The position numbers were made by a program, and so were the translations under genes. Positions 1-11,716 of a DNA stretch of 64,000 nucleotides are shown piece by piece. Each line of letters begins with the position of its first letter. Positions within the stretch are counted from its first letter, which is position 1. A model generated the notes under the pieces. The model made no database searches and had not been told where the DNA came from. It saw only the letters and a list, made by a program, of their open reading frames with translations. Source of the DNA: Paracentrotus lividus (Eukaryota; Echinodermata; Echinoidea; Camarodonta; Echinidae); the NCBI GenBank assembly GCA_940671915.1, contig CALNVZ010001495.1, positions 197,014-261,013 of the forward strand, read 5' to 3'.

Positions 1-1241
1 CCATCCAAACTGTTTGACTATTCAAAGATTTACCTTCGAAAATATTAAGAATATAAATATTGTAAATTGCAAATTAAGCAAATGAAATTAGAACATTTAT
101 AAGCATATACTTTGAATCATCAGGTCTTATTCCAATTAACATTACTTTTTCGTCAATCACAATATCTTGTTTGAACAAACTTATAATTAAACAATTAATT
201 TTTCTCCACAAATCAGTGATTCAACGACATTTAAGTAAAACATGTATCGATGATTCTGGTTCATTACAATATTTACAATTTATGTCATTAGTTATTTTCC
301 ATTTGAAAAGATTGTCTTTGAAAGGCAAAACATTATGAAGAAGTTTGAAATTAAATTGTTTTACTTTATTTTCTTTTATCTTTTTCAACTTAGGATTTAG
401 AACATGCCTCCATTCATAATCTATTGGTAGATTAAAAGCATCTTTTCAAAACGTTGCAATTGAAGGATTGCTATTTTCCGAATCATCAATGCATTATAAA
501 AATGTTTTGCTTTCATGTGACTAAAATTAATCGTGTTTCCATTTGATATCTGAAACATGTCATTTGAAAAAATCTGTTTCGTTGCGATTATCATTGTCGT
601 TTCTTATCTTTTATTCCCATATTTTTGGAAAAGCTTTCTTCAATTTAGAGAATTCAAAATTACCTAATAATAAAGAGCTTGTACCTAGGTATTCGTGTAA
701 CAAGTTACATGAACGCCACTGTCCGTTTACAAAAACATCTCTAACTTTTAAAAATTCCATTTGCATTCCATTCTTTGTAGAATAGTACTTTCCTTCCATG
801 TTTTATATTACTGTTGTACCATAGAATTTCACTATTTATGTCTTGTACATTTAAGAAAGGAATATACTTAAGCTTACACCAGTATGTTAACAGATTAACA
901 TGAAATAAAGGTAATTTATGCTTTTTACACAAATAAATCATATCTTTGCTTGAACAATTTAGTTTTAGAAACATTGGCATGTCATAAATAAAGCTGACCC
1001 TATATCTAAACAAAGTTATCCATTGGGCTTCATCAACTTTCATGTATTTTGAAAACCAAGATAATTGTAATGCTCGGAATTTTGTTTGTATATCAATCAT
1101 ATCTAAACCCCAGCAATCTGCTTTTCGAGTAACAACCGCTCTCTTTACCCCCCTTTTTTTTAACCCCAAAGGAAGTTGTAAATTAATATGTTTACGTCAA
1201 CAATAATATTTTGTGGAATAGGTAAACACGTCGCAATGTAA
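1..1241 (-). pseudogene. L1/Tx1-like LINE ORF2, C-terminal part
   Basis: This is the 3' part of a non-LTR retrotransposon ORF2, downstream of the reverse transcriptase. Reading right to left, the frame gives an IATCLPIP block next to 1241, then NFLWG near 1175, KKRGVKRAVV at about 1140-1165, and a GLDMIDI plus LSWFSKYM block near 1060-1100. These are typical of the region after the RT in L1/Tx1-type LINEs. At about 240-310 there is a zinc-knuckle-like pattern (CKYC, then H and C) preceded by FKLLHNVLPFKDNLFKW. The copy has stops and frameshifts, so it is dead, and its 3' end lies beyond position 1. The same reading continues at 6675 after a 5.4-kb insertion. The family match is recalled knowledge; the exact clade is uncertain. 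Confidence 0.85.
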
Positions 1242-3752
1242 TGGTGGTGTCACATTTACCGGGTAAAATGAACGGGTCTTCGCCGTTCACCGAAAAACCA
1301 AAATTTGCAATACGGCAATGGAACGGCACCGGCCACATAACATTTTTCATCATTTTCACCGGGTCTGTATCGTTCTATACCGGGTCTATACCAGGTCCTA
1401 GCCAGCCTGCTACCGTGCTGACCGTCCACATATGTAGTCCATGCTTTACTTTTGTCCGTGCGATTACCGCTTGCCCACCGGGCTTACCGCTCTCTGACAA
1501 GAAAAATAAAATTGTTTTCTTCGCCGGGTGACTCACCGTTTGCCACCGTTCGCGACCGGTGGAGGATACCCGGTGATGGTGCACGGTGGGTCGGTGATGA
1601 CCCGTCAAAAACGTTCACGTTATTTTGTCTTCGGTTCACGCCCGGCGAGTGTTTTGGGCATGCTCGAGCATGCTCAAAATTTTCGCCGGGCATGAACCGC
1701 AGGCACCGGTCGATGGAGACCCGGTGTAAGGGCAGTATAATGGCGTTGTGATGTCGGTACGCGGATGGTGTGAGGACGGAACAAACGCTCCACACCCGTC
1801 CACAAAGCGGTCATGCACGGTGATGGACTGGACTGGTGGATCAATCCTTATGGTGTCTTCAAATCACGTATATGGTGTCTTCAATCCGCCCTTTGTTTTC
1901 GTAGCTCTCGATCTCATCGGTCTCTTCACAAGCTCAGCGAGGAATGATATTGCAGCTTTCAAAAGACACAGTATATCTCAGAAATACTTTTAGTGTCATT
2001 GTCGGGGAGAAGAATTTAAACATTAAAATAAACATTAGACTACTTTCCTAATAAGCTCCAGTATAGTTTGGCCTAAACCGTTTTCCCAAATTACATGTAT
2101 ACTTTATACCCGCGTTTCATTAAAAAAAATAATTTAAAAAAAATTGTATTAGTTTTATCGAATATTATTTTCATATTTAAATCTTGTTGTATCAAATGAA
2201 ATATTGTTATCATGATAAAAGTACTTTATTATTATTTTTTAATCATTATATTATGAATTGTCTAATATGTTGTCATGATCATTTCATTGCAATATTCTTT
2301 TAGCCAAATTATAACCCTCTGTAGAATCGCATCATGAAAAATGCCTACATCATTCATAATTCTGCTTTTTGGATATTTTTGTATGATCCATGGATTAGTT
2401 TTTTGTTTATTTTTATTTTCATTGTTTTACACACGACCCTTTTAAGTGATTTTACTGTTATTAAATAAATTAATCAGTACTATAAAAGGCAATACCTTAA
2501 TATAATATTTGTATTAATAAAAATACATGCAAATGACATTGTATTTTATATCGCAGAAACCGCTTTTAAGATTGCTCCCCCCCCCCCAAAAAAAAGTACG
2601 AATTTCGTTGCCATTGATTGTACATAATTCATGGAATTAATTTAATTTAAGTAGGGAATATAGTTATGGTAATGACATACCAAAATTCAACCGCTTTTCA
2701 AGGAAGCCTACAAAGAATCGGAAATACAAAAAGAGACTTACCCAGGCATTTCCCGACCGAAAATGTAGGTAAAAACAGTGCCTAAAATTGAAAATTAGGG
2801 GGCTTTGCCCCCTTATCGCCCGCCCCTCCCCTAGAATAAATAAATAATAATATAAATGACTTGTATATGAATGGATGGAGTGACCCGTACGGAACGACTC
2901 CTACCCCATGGTTGTTGTTTTAATAATGATGGGATGGACGCCCAAAGAAAAAATGCAGACCCCCTATCAATAATTATAATCAAGGCACACAAAAAAATAT
3001 CATTACAAATGAAGAAACTTTGTGGGGGAAAATTTTTTTGAGGCTTTCCCACCTTTTCAGAACTCTAATTTAGAACAATTTCATAAGTACGACCAATTCG
3101 ATATTGTATAAAATCTATTGTAAAGTGTAAATAATTAAACTAGAACTGAATTGATATGAAAACAGAAATAGAGGCTTAACGTAAATGAAACAAATGCGAC
3201 AAAATATGGGCCCCCTATAAAACTATAATTTCCGAGTAAACCAGCCCCCAAATAAAGTTGATAATCATCTCCCTGTTTATGATATATGATTTATTCCTCA
3301 TGGTATATAATACTTTTGATTCGTAAAATATTACTCTGGGTATTAGTTTTTAACTCAAATTCGTTCAGTTATTGACTGGTCTTGTTGGTAAACAATCAAG
3401 GGGACAGCCGATTTAAAAACGTAGTTTTCACGTATGGTTTTCATGTAGGCCTCCTAGGAGTTGGAAAGGGGGCGTACTTGATGCGGAAAAGGAAAGGGGG
3501 AGAGGTGATCGATTCATGTTGCCCGACCTCTGGCGCTCTATCTCCGTCCTGCAAACGGGCATGAAACGGGTGCGGCGTTCTCATTCAGTCCTTTTACCGC
3601 CCTTTTAACGACTGGTCCGGTTTAAGACCGTTCTGAAATACCCGGTCATCACCCGGTAAATAACCCGGCAAGAGTTCGGCCGTTCCTGAAAATCCTCTCA
3701 GGAACGGGTGGGTCAACACGGTGGGCCAACACGGTGCATGTGACACCTGCAT
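1242..3752 (+). repeat. Left arm of the giant inverted repeat
   Basis: Pairs with 3754-6674. Clear matching blocks are 1242-1990 with 5930-6674, 2830-3060 with 4540-4760, and 3370-3700 with 3900-4215. It lacks about 265 bp present in the other arm at roughly 5115-5380 and about 90 bp present next to the centre at 3786-3905. Short open frames at 1452-1795 are on both strands of CCGGT-rich DNA and resemble no known protein. Confidence 0.85.
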
Positions 3753-3785
3753 AATGCAGGTGTCACATGCACCGTGTTGGCCCAC
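3721..3785. repeat. Perfect 32-bp palindrome at the centre of the giant inverted repeat
   Basis: Positions 3721-3752 are the exact reverse complement of 3754-3785, with one base between. The core is GGTGTCACATGCACCG facing its own complement, separated by TGCATAATGCA. It is the best conserved part of the whole element and copies its outer termini. Confidence 0.95.
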
Positions 3786-6674
3786 CGCTCGTCACCGTTC
3801 TGGCCAAAATTGTGCACACGGCGGCAAACGGTGAGGCACACGGTGAAGCGGTTGTAACCCGTCCAACACATTCATAGGAGCTCGCTGGGCACCCGTTCTC
3901 GCGAGGATTTTTAAGAACGGCCGAACTCTTGCCGGGTTATTTCCGGGTGATGACCGGGTATTTCAGAACGGTTAACCGGACCAGTCGTTAAAAGGGCGGT
4001 AAAAGGACTGAATGAGGACGCCGCACCCGTTTCATGCCCGTTTGCAGGACGGAGATGGACCGTGATGAGGTCGGGCAACATGAATCGATCACACCCCTTC
4101 CTTTTCCGCATCAAGTACGCCCCCTTGTGGCTAAACTTGCCAACTCTTAGTACATGAAAGTTATAGGTGAAAACTACGTTTTTAAATCCGTTGTCCCCTT
4201 GATTGTTTACCAACAAGATCAATCAATAACTGAATGAATTTGAGTTAAAAGTAATATCCAGAGTAATATTTTACAAACAAAAGTATTATATACCATGAGG
4301 AATAAATCATATGACATAAACAGGGAGATGATTATCAACTTTATATGGGGGCTGGTTTACTCGGAAATTATAGTTTTATAAGGGGCCCATATTTTGTCGC
4401 ATTTGGTTCATTTACTTTAAGCCTCTGTTTTCTGTTTTTATATCAATTCAGTTCTATTTTAATTATTTACACTTTATAATACATTTTATACAATATCGAA
4501 TCGGTCGTACTTATTAGACTGTTATAAATTAGAGTTTGGAAAAGGTGGGAAAGCCTCAAAGTTTTTTTTCCCCCACAAAGTGTCTTCATTTTGTAATAAT
4601 ATTATTTTGTATGTATAGATTATGATTATTGATAGGGGGTCTGCGTTTTTGTCTTTGGGCGTCCAATATCCCATCATTATTCAAACAATAACCATGGGGT
4701 AGGAGTCGCGGGTCACTCCATCCATTCATATACATGTATATTATTATTCATTTATTCTGGGGGAGGGGCGGGCGATAAGGGGGGGGGGCAAAGGCCCCGA
4801 ATTCTCAATTTTAGGCACTATTTTTACCTAAATTTTCGGTCGGGAAATACGTGGACAAGTCTCATTTTGTATTTTCAATTCTTTGTATGCTTCCTTGAAA
4901 AGTGGTCCAATTTTAGTATGTCATTACCATGAATATATACCCTATTGAAATTAAATTAATTATATACAATTCATGGCAAACAAAATTCGTATTATTTTTT
5001 TTTGGCAATCTTAAAAGCGGTTTCTCAGATGTAACATACAATGTCATTTGCTTGTATTTTTATTAATAAAAATATTATATCAAGATATTGTCTTGTATAG
5101 TGCTGATTAATATATGCGATGCATCACATCAAAATTAGCTTCAAGTCGCCGAGCAAATTCAGCACTGTGTCGAGGAAATAGGCAAATAATAAAAATTGTC
5201 TTATTTGGGGGGAAATATTGTTTTGATTTTCTAGATTTGCAATGTTTCTTGTATGCTTTTCAAGAAAATTGAGTAGAAATAATTAGGGAAAGCCTTTAAA
5301 AATGGATTGTTTTGTTGCAATCTTTGACTCTTTTCTGGCGACTTGAGTCTAATTTTGATATGAGGAGTCACATATTTAGTCACAGTAAAATCACTTAAAG
5401 GGGTCGTGTGTAAAACAATGAAAATAAACAAAAAACAATCATCCATGGATCATACAAAAATATACAAAAAAGCAGAATTATGAATGATGTAGACATTTTT
5501 CTTGATGCGATTTTTATAGAAGGTAATAATTTGGCTAAAAGAATATTGCAATGAAATGATTATGACAAAATATTAGACAATTCAAAACATAATGATTAAA
5601 AAATAATACTAAAGTACTTTTATTATGATAACAATATTTCATTTGATATAACAAGATTTAAATATTTCAAAAGCATGGGGAAATTTTCGCGGAGAATTTA
5701 AAATAATATTCCATAAAACTAATAATTTTTTTTATGAAACGCGGGTATAAAATATACATGTAATTCGGGCAAACGTTTTAGACCAAAATATACTGGAGCT
5801 TATTAGGAAAGTAGTCTAATGTTTATTTGCAAAGCTGTTATAATGAAAATTTAGAAACTAATGTCAAACAAGACAAAACAAACATGAAAAAAATTGACAT
5901 TACTTTAGATTACATGTCCATAAAAGGACCAAATTTTGATTTTGAAATCATTCCTCTCTGAGCTTGTGAAGAGAGCGATGAGATTGAGAGCTTCGAAAAC
6001 AAAAGGGCGGATTGAAGACACCATATACGTGAAGACACCATGAGGGTAGATTCACCAGTCCAACACCGTGCATGATCGCTTTGTGGACGGGTGTGGAGCA
6101 TTTGTTCCGTCCTCACACCATCCGCATACCGTCATCACAACGCCATTATACCGCCCTTACACCGGGTCTCCATCGACCGGTGCCTGCGATTTGTGCCCAG
6201 CGAAAATTTTGAGCATGCCCGGGCATGCTTAAAACATTCGCCGGGCATGAACCGATGACAAAATCACGTCAACGTTTTTGACGGGTTATCACCGACCCGC
6301 CGTGTACCATCACCGGGTATCCACCGTGTCCCGCCGTTCGCATCAACCTGTTTTGCAAGGTCGCGAACGGTGGAAAACGGTAAGTTACCCGGCGAAGAAA
6401 GCAATTTTCTTTTTCAAGTCAGAGAGCGGTAAGGCCGGTGGGCAAGCGGTAATCGCACGGACAAAATGAAAGCATGGACTACATATGAGGACAGTCAGCC
6501 CGGTACCAGGCTGGCTAGAACCTGGTATAGACCCGGTATAGAACGATACAGACTGGGTGAAAATGACAAAAAATGCTACGTGGCCGGTGCCGTTCTATTG
6601 CCGTGTTGCAAATTTCGGTTTTTCGGCGAACGGCGAAGACCCGTTCATTTTACCCGGTGCATGTGACACCACCA
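3754..6674 (-). repeat. Right arm of the giant inverted repeat
   Basis: Reverse complement of 1242-3752, the longer and apparently more complete arm. Next to the centre it has a GC-rich segment (3786-3905) that the left arm has lost. Its outer end reads GGTGCATGTGACACCACCA before LINE sequence resumes at about 6675. Confidence 0.85.
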
Positions 6675-7851
6675 TCAACAAATTTGGAAACAATAAGTGT
6701 CTTTATTATTGTTATTTTCCCATAATATGTAAGATTTCTCATTTTCCATACTTTTAACAACGACTCAATTTTCTGTAGTTTTGAATTCCAGTTTAATGAA
6801 TCAGATTCTTTTCTGTCTTTTGTTATGTATACACTAAATATTTTATAGGTTCATCTGTCCATTCTATAGGTTTTGTAAACATTCTTCTTGATTCCTTGTA
6901 GACATGATATTAGTTTTCATTAAATTTAATGTTGGGCCTGCTAAATTACCCCAAACTTTTCTACTTCTTTAATGGCATTATTCCCCGATTCTACAGAGTC
7001 AACAAAAATTATTGTATCATCAGCTAATTGAGATATCTTTATATTCTCATGTAGATTATTCAAGGGTATCTGAATACCTGTTATATTTCTGCTTTGTTTA
7101 ACTCTCACTGCCATTACTTCGGCTACCATTATAAAAAGGAGTGCCGATAAGGGCAACCTTGTCTGACACCTTGTTCTATTTTAAAATCTCGAGATATCCA
7201 ACAATTGTTAATGTTTCGTCCTTTTGCATTACTATAAAGAATCTTAACCCATTGTTTGAAGGAATTTCTAAACATAAGCCTGTCTAACAACGAAAATAGG
7301 AAATCATGATTTATATTATCAAAAGCTTTTCTAAAGTCTAAAAAAATAAAAATTCCAGGATTATCTGTATAATTGCAATATTCAAGAACATCTAACACAA
7401 GGCGAATATTCTGTACAGCAGAATATTGTTTTAAATATCCAGTTTGATCAGCCGAAATAACCTTTTCTAAAACTTTATGCAAGCGTTTACAGAGTGTTTT
7501 TGCAAGGATCTTGTGATCGATGTTTAACAGTGAAATTGGCCTCCAGTTATCTAAGAGTCTTTTACCTCCTTTCTTATGCAACAATGTTATAACACCTTGC
7601 TTTTGGCTTTCTGACAATGCTTGTTTTTCAAAGCTTTCATTCAAACTATTCATGAACAAATACTTCAAATCATCTCAGAAAAATTTATAAAACACAGCAC
7701 TCAATCCATCACTGCCGGGGGATTTGTTATTTCCAATTGTATTAAGGGCTTTAAAACATTCTTGTTCTGTTATCGGTCCTTCACATAGCAAGGCGACTTC
7801 TTCAGAAAGACTGGTTAAATCAGAGGTTTTCAAATACATATTGATATCAGC
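6675..7851 (-). pseudogene. L1/Tx1-like LINE reverse transcriptase domain
   Basis: This is the catalytic core of the same LINE as 1-1241. In order it shows NKSPGSDGLSAVFYKFF (near 7690-7745), KKGGKRLLDNWRPISLLN, QTGYLKQYSAVQNIR, the motif A block FLDFRKAFDNINH (7300-7350), GVRQGCP (about 7150) and QLADDT (about 7020-7040), which is the YADD-type catalytic motif. Past 6940 the line NLTYYGKITIIKTLIVSKF leads straight into IATCLPIP at 1241. Damage: a TGA at 7675-7677 where family members usually have W, a frameshift at about 7145, and a frame break near 6940. A non-functional retrotransposon relic. Family assignment is from recalled motif order. Confidence 0.88.
7841..7851. repeat. 11-bp target duplication, left copy
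   Basis: TTGATATCAGC occurs here and again at 10491-10501, directly flanking the 7852-10490 insertion. Removing the insertion and one copy rejoins the LINE frame (…TIADIN… into …MYLKTSDL…). Confidence 0.9.
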
Positions 7852-8212
7852 CATGGGTGTCGATTGTGGGGGGGGGGGTGGGGGATGCATCCCCCCCCGC
7901 ATAATTTCGGTGGGGGGGGGATGGTGTGTAAATCATCCCCGGCCAATATTTTGATTATCAAGAAAATAAAAAATTATCATTTTATATGCATATAAATATA
8001 CCATTACAAATTCATTCCTATAAAACACTTTTATTGCATATTGAATTATTTTGCAGTCTAAAAAGCAATTTTCTGACATCAAAAATAAAAAATTTTCTAA
8101 CTCTTTCGTTAATCTTCCTCGATGTGCCTGATATACTGTAGTAATCATGCAATACACAATACACCGTGGAGATAATCGAAGCGCAGATGTTTCACTATTC
8201 ACAATGGAAATA

Positions 8213-9199
8213 CATATCAATTCTAGTTGTAAACTTAAGGAGAAGAGGGCGCTATCACTCTACGCAAAGCGAACGCGGCCATAGACTTTTTGTATTTTGC
8301 ACAAGTTTTTTCACTTTGTTTTCTTGATTATGGCGAGCAACTATCTTTTCAAAAAAATGATCAACTTGAAATAAGTAGCTAAGAGTCTATTTTTTCAAAA
8401 AATAGGAATAACTTATTGCAGGGAAAAAAAAGTCCTGTCACTTGTGTCAATTCGAAATCCTAGTAAGATCAAAATTCCTGTTACAATATGCGCAATTTTG
8501 CTGCTGCAAAATAGCTCATACGGCTGCATAGTCATCCCTGCTCGTAGCATAATTTATTACACCTTAAATGAATAAGCAAGTTTTTAAAGCTTGAATTCTC
8601 AGCTTTCCAATATGGTACATTCATCTTCGATTGGTTAAAAAAGTCCTGTCACTTGGAACATTATCACAAACGAATCTTTACTCGATGGGTCAATATTTCC
8701 GCATATCACATGCATATCGAATGTGGACGGCGTCTTGCGCAAGATGTGACAGATCAACTATTTATACAATAATCGTTAGAACATCAATCTATGTGAAATA
8801 AAGATTCTGATTACAACTTTAGCACAATGGTGTTATAGGCTTGCCAAAATGTCTTTTTCCCCAATCTGGTCTGAAAGCATCTACCTACGAAAACTATGAT
8901 AAAATTCAATTATTTATTTCATGTCCAGGACTAATTTCCTCGAACGCGATCGACTGACACTTTCATTTTACCGACAGGGATTTTCTAGGGCGAGTTTTTG
9001 TGCGCTAAGTAATAATTGCATGCAGTGTCAATGCGGTCGCTTCCCGCCGTTAGCGTGGGTTTTTGTTTTTCAGCTGCGTGATTTCCACTAAACTCATGAA
9101 TGTAATGTTGCGTTTCCCCTCATCAAATAATGGCGGCGTCTTTATGTAAGATTTAATGTCATACGTTAGATTTATTTCACGTGGAGTAGAATTGATATG
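8213..9199 (-). mobile_element. CATATC-family TIR element, copy A
   Basis: A 987-bp element with inverted ends CATATCAATTCTA. Its reverse complement matches copy C (60204-61232) over the whole length and the outer parts of copy B (25192-27992). No coding frame. No target duplication is visible at the junctions. The ORF-like stretches in it are not conserved between copies. Confidence 0.85.
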
Positions 9200-9469
9200 A
9201 AACAACCAAAAAACATCAAATTGATGATAATCAGGGGCACCGATCCAAGGGTGCATAGGGGCAAAGGTGCCTCGATAAGTAAAAATTGAAGCATAAGTAT
9301 TCCCCTCAAAAATCCACGATGGTTTTAATAAAATAAATAATGAATATGGAAGAGTCTGTAACACTTATATCGGCTCTTCATCGACAAGGTAACTTTTTTG
9401 GACTCGGACCATTGATTATACATGTATAATACACTTCCACTATTCTCCGGGGGCTAAATACCCTCTTTT

Positions 9470-10380
9470 CAATTAAATCAATCAAATTTTAGATAACCAT
9501 TAAAAATTGCCTGAAAAAGTTCATCTCGCGCTTCGCGCTCGCATAATATAACTTATTATGATTTTGTTCATCTTTTATGCATGTATTAACTTTACGATGG
9601 ATTGTTTAAAACACCAGCTCCCTCCCCATTTCGTGCTCCATGAGGCTACAAGTATCTTGTTTAATCAGGTCACTATTATTGAGAAAATTTTCAGCTCGCG
9701 CTTCGCGCTCGCACAATATTGCCCTCAATGGAATTCGTCCATATAGATTTGCGTTTGTTGGCTTTACATTACGTCATGATGTTCCGCTTCTAATCACCAG
9801 TTAAAGCCCCCTAGCCCTCCATCAATTTCGCGCATATAGTCATGTAACACTACAAATACCATGTTTCAGTTCGATATTATTGAGAAAATTTTAAGCTCGC
9901 GCTTCGCGCTCGCATTACAGCCCTATGAATTCGACGATATACTAGTACTCATATGCATAATAATGTGCATGTGTGTATATTTATAGACATTACATCATGA
10001 TGGCCCCCTTTAATAAACCAGATAAAGCCCCTTCCCCGTTTCGAATTTGCATTATTCTATAATCATGATAATATATCTCCCATGTCATGTTACTATTATT
10101 GAGAAAATTTTCAGCTCGCGCTTCGCGCTCGCATAATTGATTTGACAATATGTACTATTAGACATGCATGCATATTATCTGTAGTCATACATCATCATGG
10201 TCCCCCTTGAACAAACCAGTTAAGAGCCCCTTCCTCGTTTCGCGATCGCATTATGCTACAAATGCCTTTTTATGTCACTACTATCATGACTATTGGGAAA
10301 ATTTTCGGCTCGCGCTTCGCGCTCGCATTATACAATACGTTTTTCCATATTTATATGCATGTGTGTATACAAGTATTACC
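9470..10380 (+). repeat. Five-copy array carrying CTCGCGCTTCGCGCTCGC
   Basis: The 18-mer occurs intact at 9525, 9695, 9896, 10115 and 10309, with spacings of 170, 201, 219 and 194 bp. Four of five are preceded by a GAAAATTTT-type block, and the spacers share weaker words such as CCCCTT…CGTTTCG. It behaves as a degenerate tandem repeat in which only the GC-rich module stayed constant. Confidence 0.85.
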
Positions 10381-10490
10381 CCATCCCCAACAATGGACAC
10401 TGTGATCATATACCATCGTATGTGTCATATTGAGGAAAAGAGGAAATATCGACGATCATCCCCCCCAATCGCCAAAACAAATCGACACCG

Positions 10491-11145
10491 TTGATATCAG
10501 CTATTGTACTCAGTGATTGTTTTGAGTACAGCTTACTGTAATTTCTCTTATTTTCGTTACCAGTAATAATTTTATTTTTCTTGTTAAGAATACAATCTAA
10601 TTCTTTCCTTTTACCGTTTCTCTTTTCTAAATTGAGAAAATACTTGGTTGATTTTTCCCCCTCTTCCATCCATCGTTCTCGGGATCATATATAAGCACCT
10701 TTACATAAATTAGAGTGCCAATTTTCAATCTCTCTTTTCAATTCCATCATTCTCTCTATATCTTTTTTTGATGTTGTCTTTATCGACTTTCCTACACACT
10801 TTAGTATATTCCTCATACATTCTCTTGTTTATTTTTGACTGTTCTTTTTTCTTTTCTTTTGAAAATTTCATAGTGAATTCTTTTATTTTAATTTTACACA
10901 TGTCCCACTTGGTTCTTGCATTTAATTGCTTAAATCTAGTGGATTCAAATTGGATAATATTCCTAATTTGGATTTTGAAGTTATTATCATTGAGAAGTGA
11001 ATTATTGAACTTCCATAGACCTTTACTCCTTTCAATTTCTCCTGTTTTAATTTTTAAGGATATTGCACAATGGTCACATTTAATTGCTGGTCGGATATCG
11101 GTGGTTTGCACATTGCAATATAGTGATGCTGAAATTAACCAATAA
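10491..11145 (-). pseudogene. L1/Tx1-like LINE, end of endonuclease and EN-RT linker
   Basis: The 5'-most surviving part of the LINE that continues at 7851. The reading includes WLISASL near 11125, then DIRPAIKCDHCAISLK (a recognisable end of an apurinic endonuclease domain, where the usual DHSAI has become DHCAI), GLWKFNNSLLND, and further on EEGEKSTKYFLNLEKRN near 10650. These are standard landmarks between endonuclease and RT in L1/Tx1 LINEs. The match stops at about 11145, so the copy appears 5' truncated. Stops lie at about 10670-10725 and elsewhere. Confidence 0.82.
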
Positions 11146-11716
11146 TTTTTTTAATATGAATATGTACATTTTTAATTCTCAAAATTGACCATATCTGGCT
11201 TTTTAGGGTCAATTTTTTTTTCTTCTTCTTTTTCCTCCAATTTCGAGCTTGCGCATCTCTACCATTAGCAATCATTAGTCATTGTTTTATCAATGACAAT
11301 TGATTATTAAAGTGCGATTGTTTAAAAACTGAGAAATCTCAGAAGCTATAGTTAAATTGATACTTTATAATTGAACCCTAATAGCCTAAAGAAAAATAAG
11401 TTGGTGACCTCATGCCCAAAATTTTAAAAGCAATATCATTTCACTTGTTTACAACACATACACAAATAAAATTAATAAAAAACAAAACAATTTTTTTTTT
11501 TTTTTTTTTTTGGGGGGGGGGGACCGGTGATGAGAAAGTGGGTATACCTGATTGTAAACTAACCCATACATGCCATAGAACGAAGCACATGGCGTAGAGC
11601 ATACCCCACTAAACAAGGAAAGTGCGTCCCTCTCCACCGATTAGATAGTTCACCCCCACACTACAAAAAAAAATTAAGCGTGCCTACGCCGTGGATCGGA
11701 GCGCCATACTGACGTA
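11146..11716. other. Non-coding, with a T/G homopolymer run
   Basis: AT-rich DNA with no recognisable gene. A T tract followed by a G tract lies at about 11490-11522. Open frames across it are low-complexity artefacts. Confidence 0.6.

Larger units (their letters stand above)
1242..6674. mobile_element. Giant inverted-repeat (palindromic) element inside the LINE
   Basis: Two arms of about 2.5 and 2.9 kb are reverse complements of each other around a centre at 3753. Outer termini read TGGTGGTGTCACAT on both sides. The centre carries GGTGTCACATGCACCG twice, back to back, so the same terminal motif occurs four times. Arm ends are GC-rich and full of CCGGT/ACCGG words; arm interiors are AT-rich. 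No transposase-like frame was seen. The LINE frame resumes across the insertion, which fixes the boundaries to within a few bases and shows at most a 1-2 bp target duplication. The arms differ by many substitutions and indels, so this is not a trivial assembly mirror. It resembles foldback-type elements or an inverted dimer of a TIR element. Confidence 0.85.
7852..10490. mobile_element. 2.6-kb TIR element inserted in the LINE, with nested repeats
   Basis: The ends share GGTGTCGATT in inverted orientation (left at 7855, right near 10480) and are followed inward by G-rich and C-rich tracts. An 11-bp direct repeat flanks the element. No transposase-like frame was found. About one kilobase is another element (8213-9199), and most of the right half is a repeat array (9470-10380). 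Superfamily unknown; an 8-11 bp duplication would fit a few DNA-transposon groups. Confidence 0.75.

Noticed and set aside
1452..1818. Overlapping 60-100-codon frames at the left end of the palindrome
   Set aside because: Both strands open in CCGGT-rich repeat DNA. No family, and not conserved in the other arm as a protein.
1242..6674. Assembly mirror artefact
   Set aside because: Arms differ at many positions and by large indels, and the LINE frame continues across the outer junctions. An artefactual mirror would be nearly identical and lack such junctions.
9470..10380. CRISPR-like array
   Set aside because: The repeated module is 18 bp with irregular 170-219-bp partly similar spacers in a eukaryotic context, with no cas genes.
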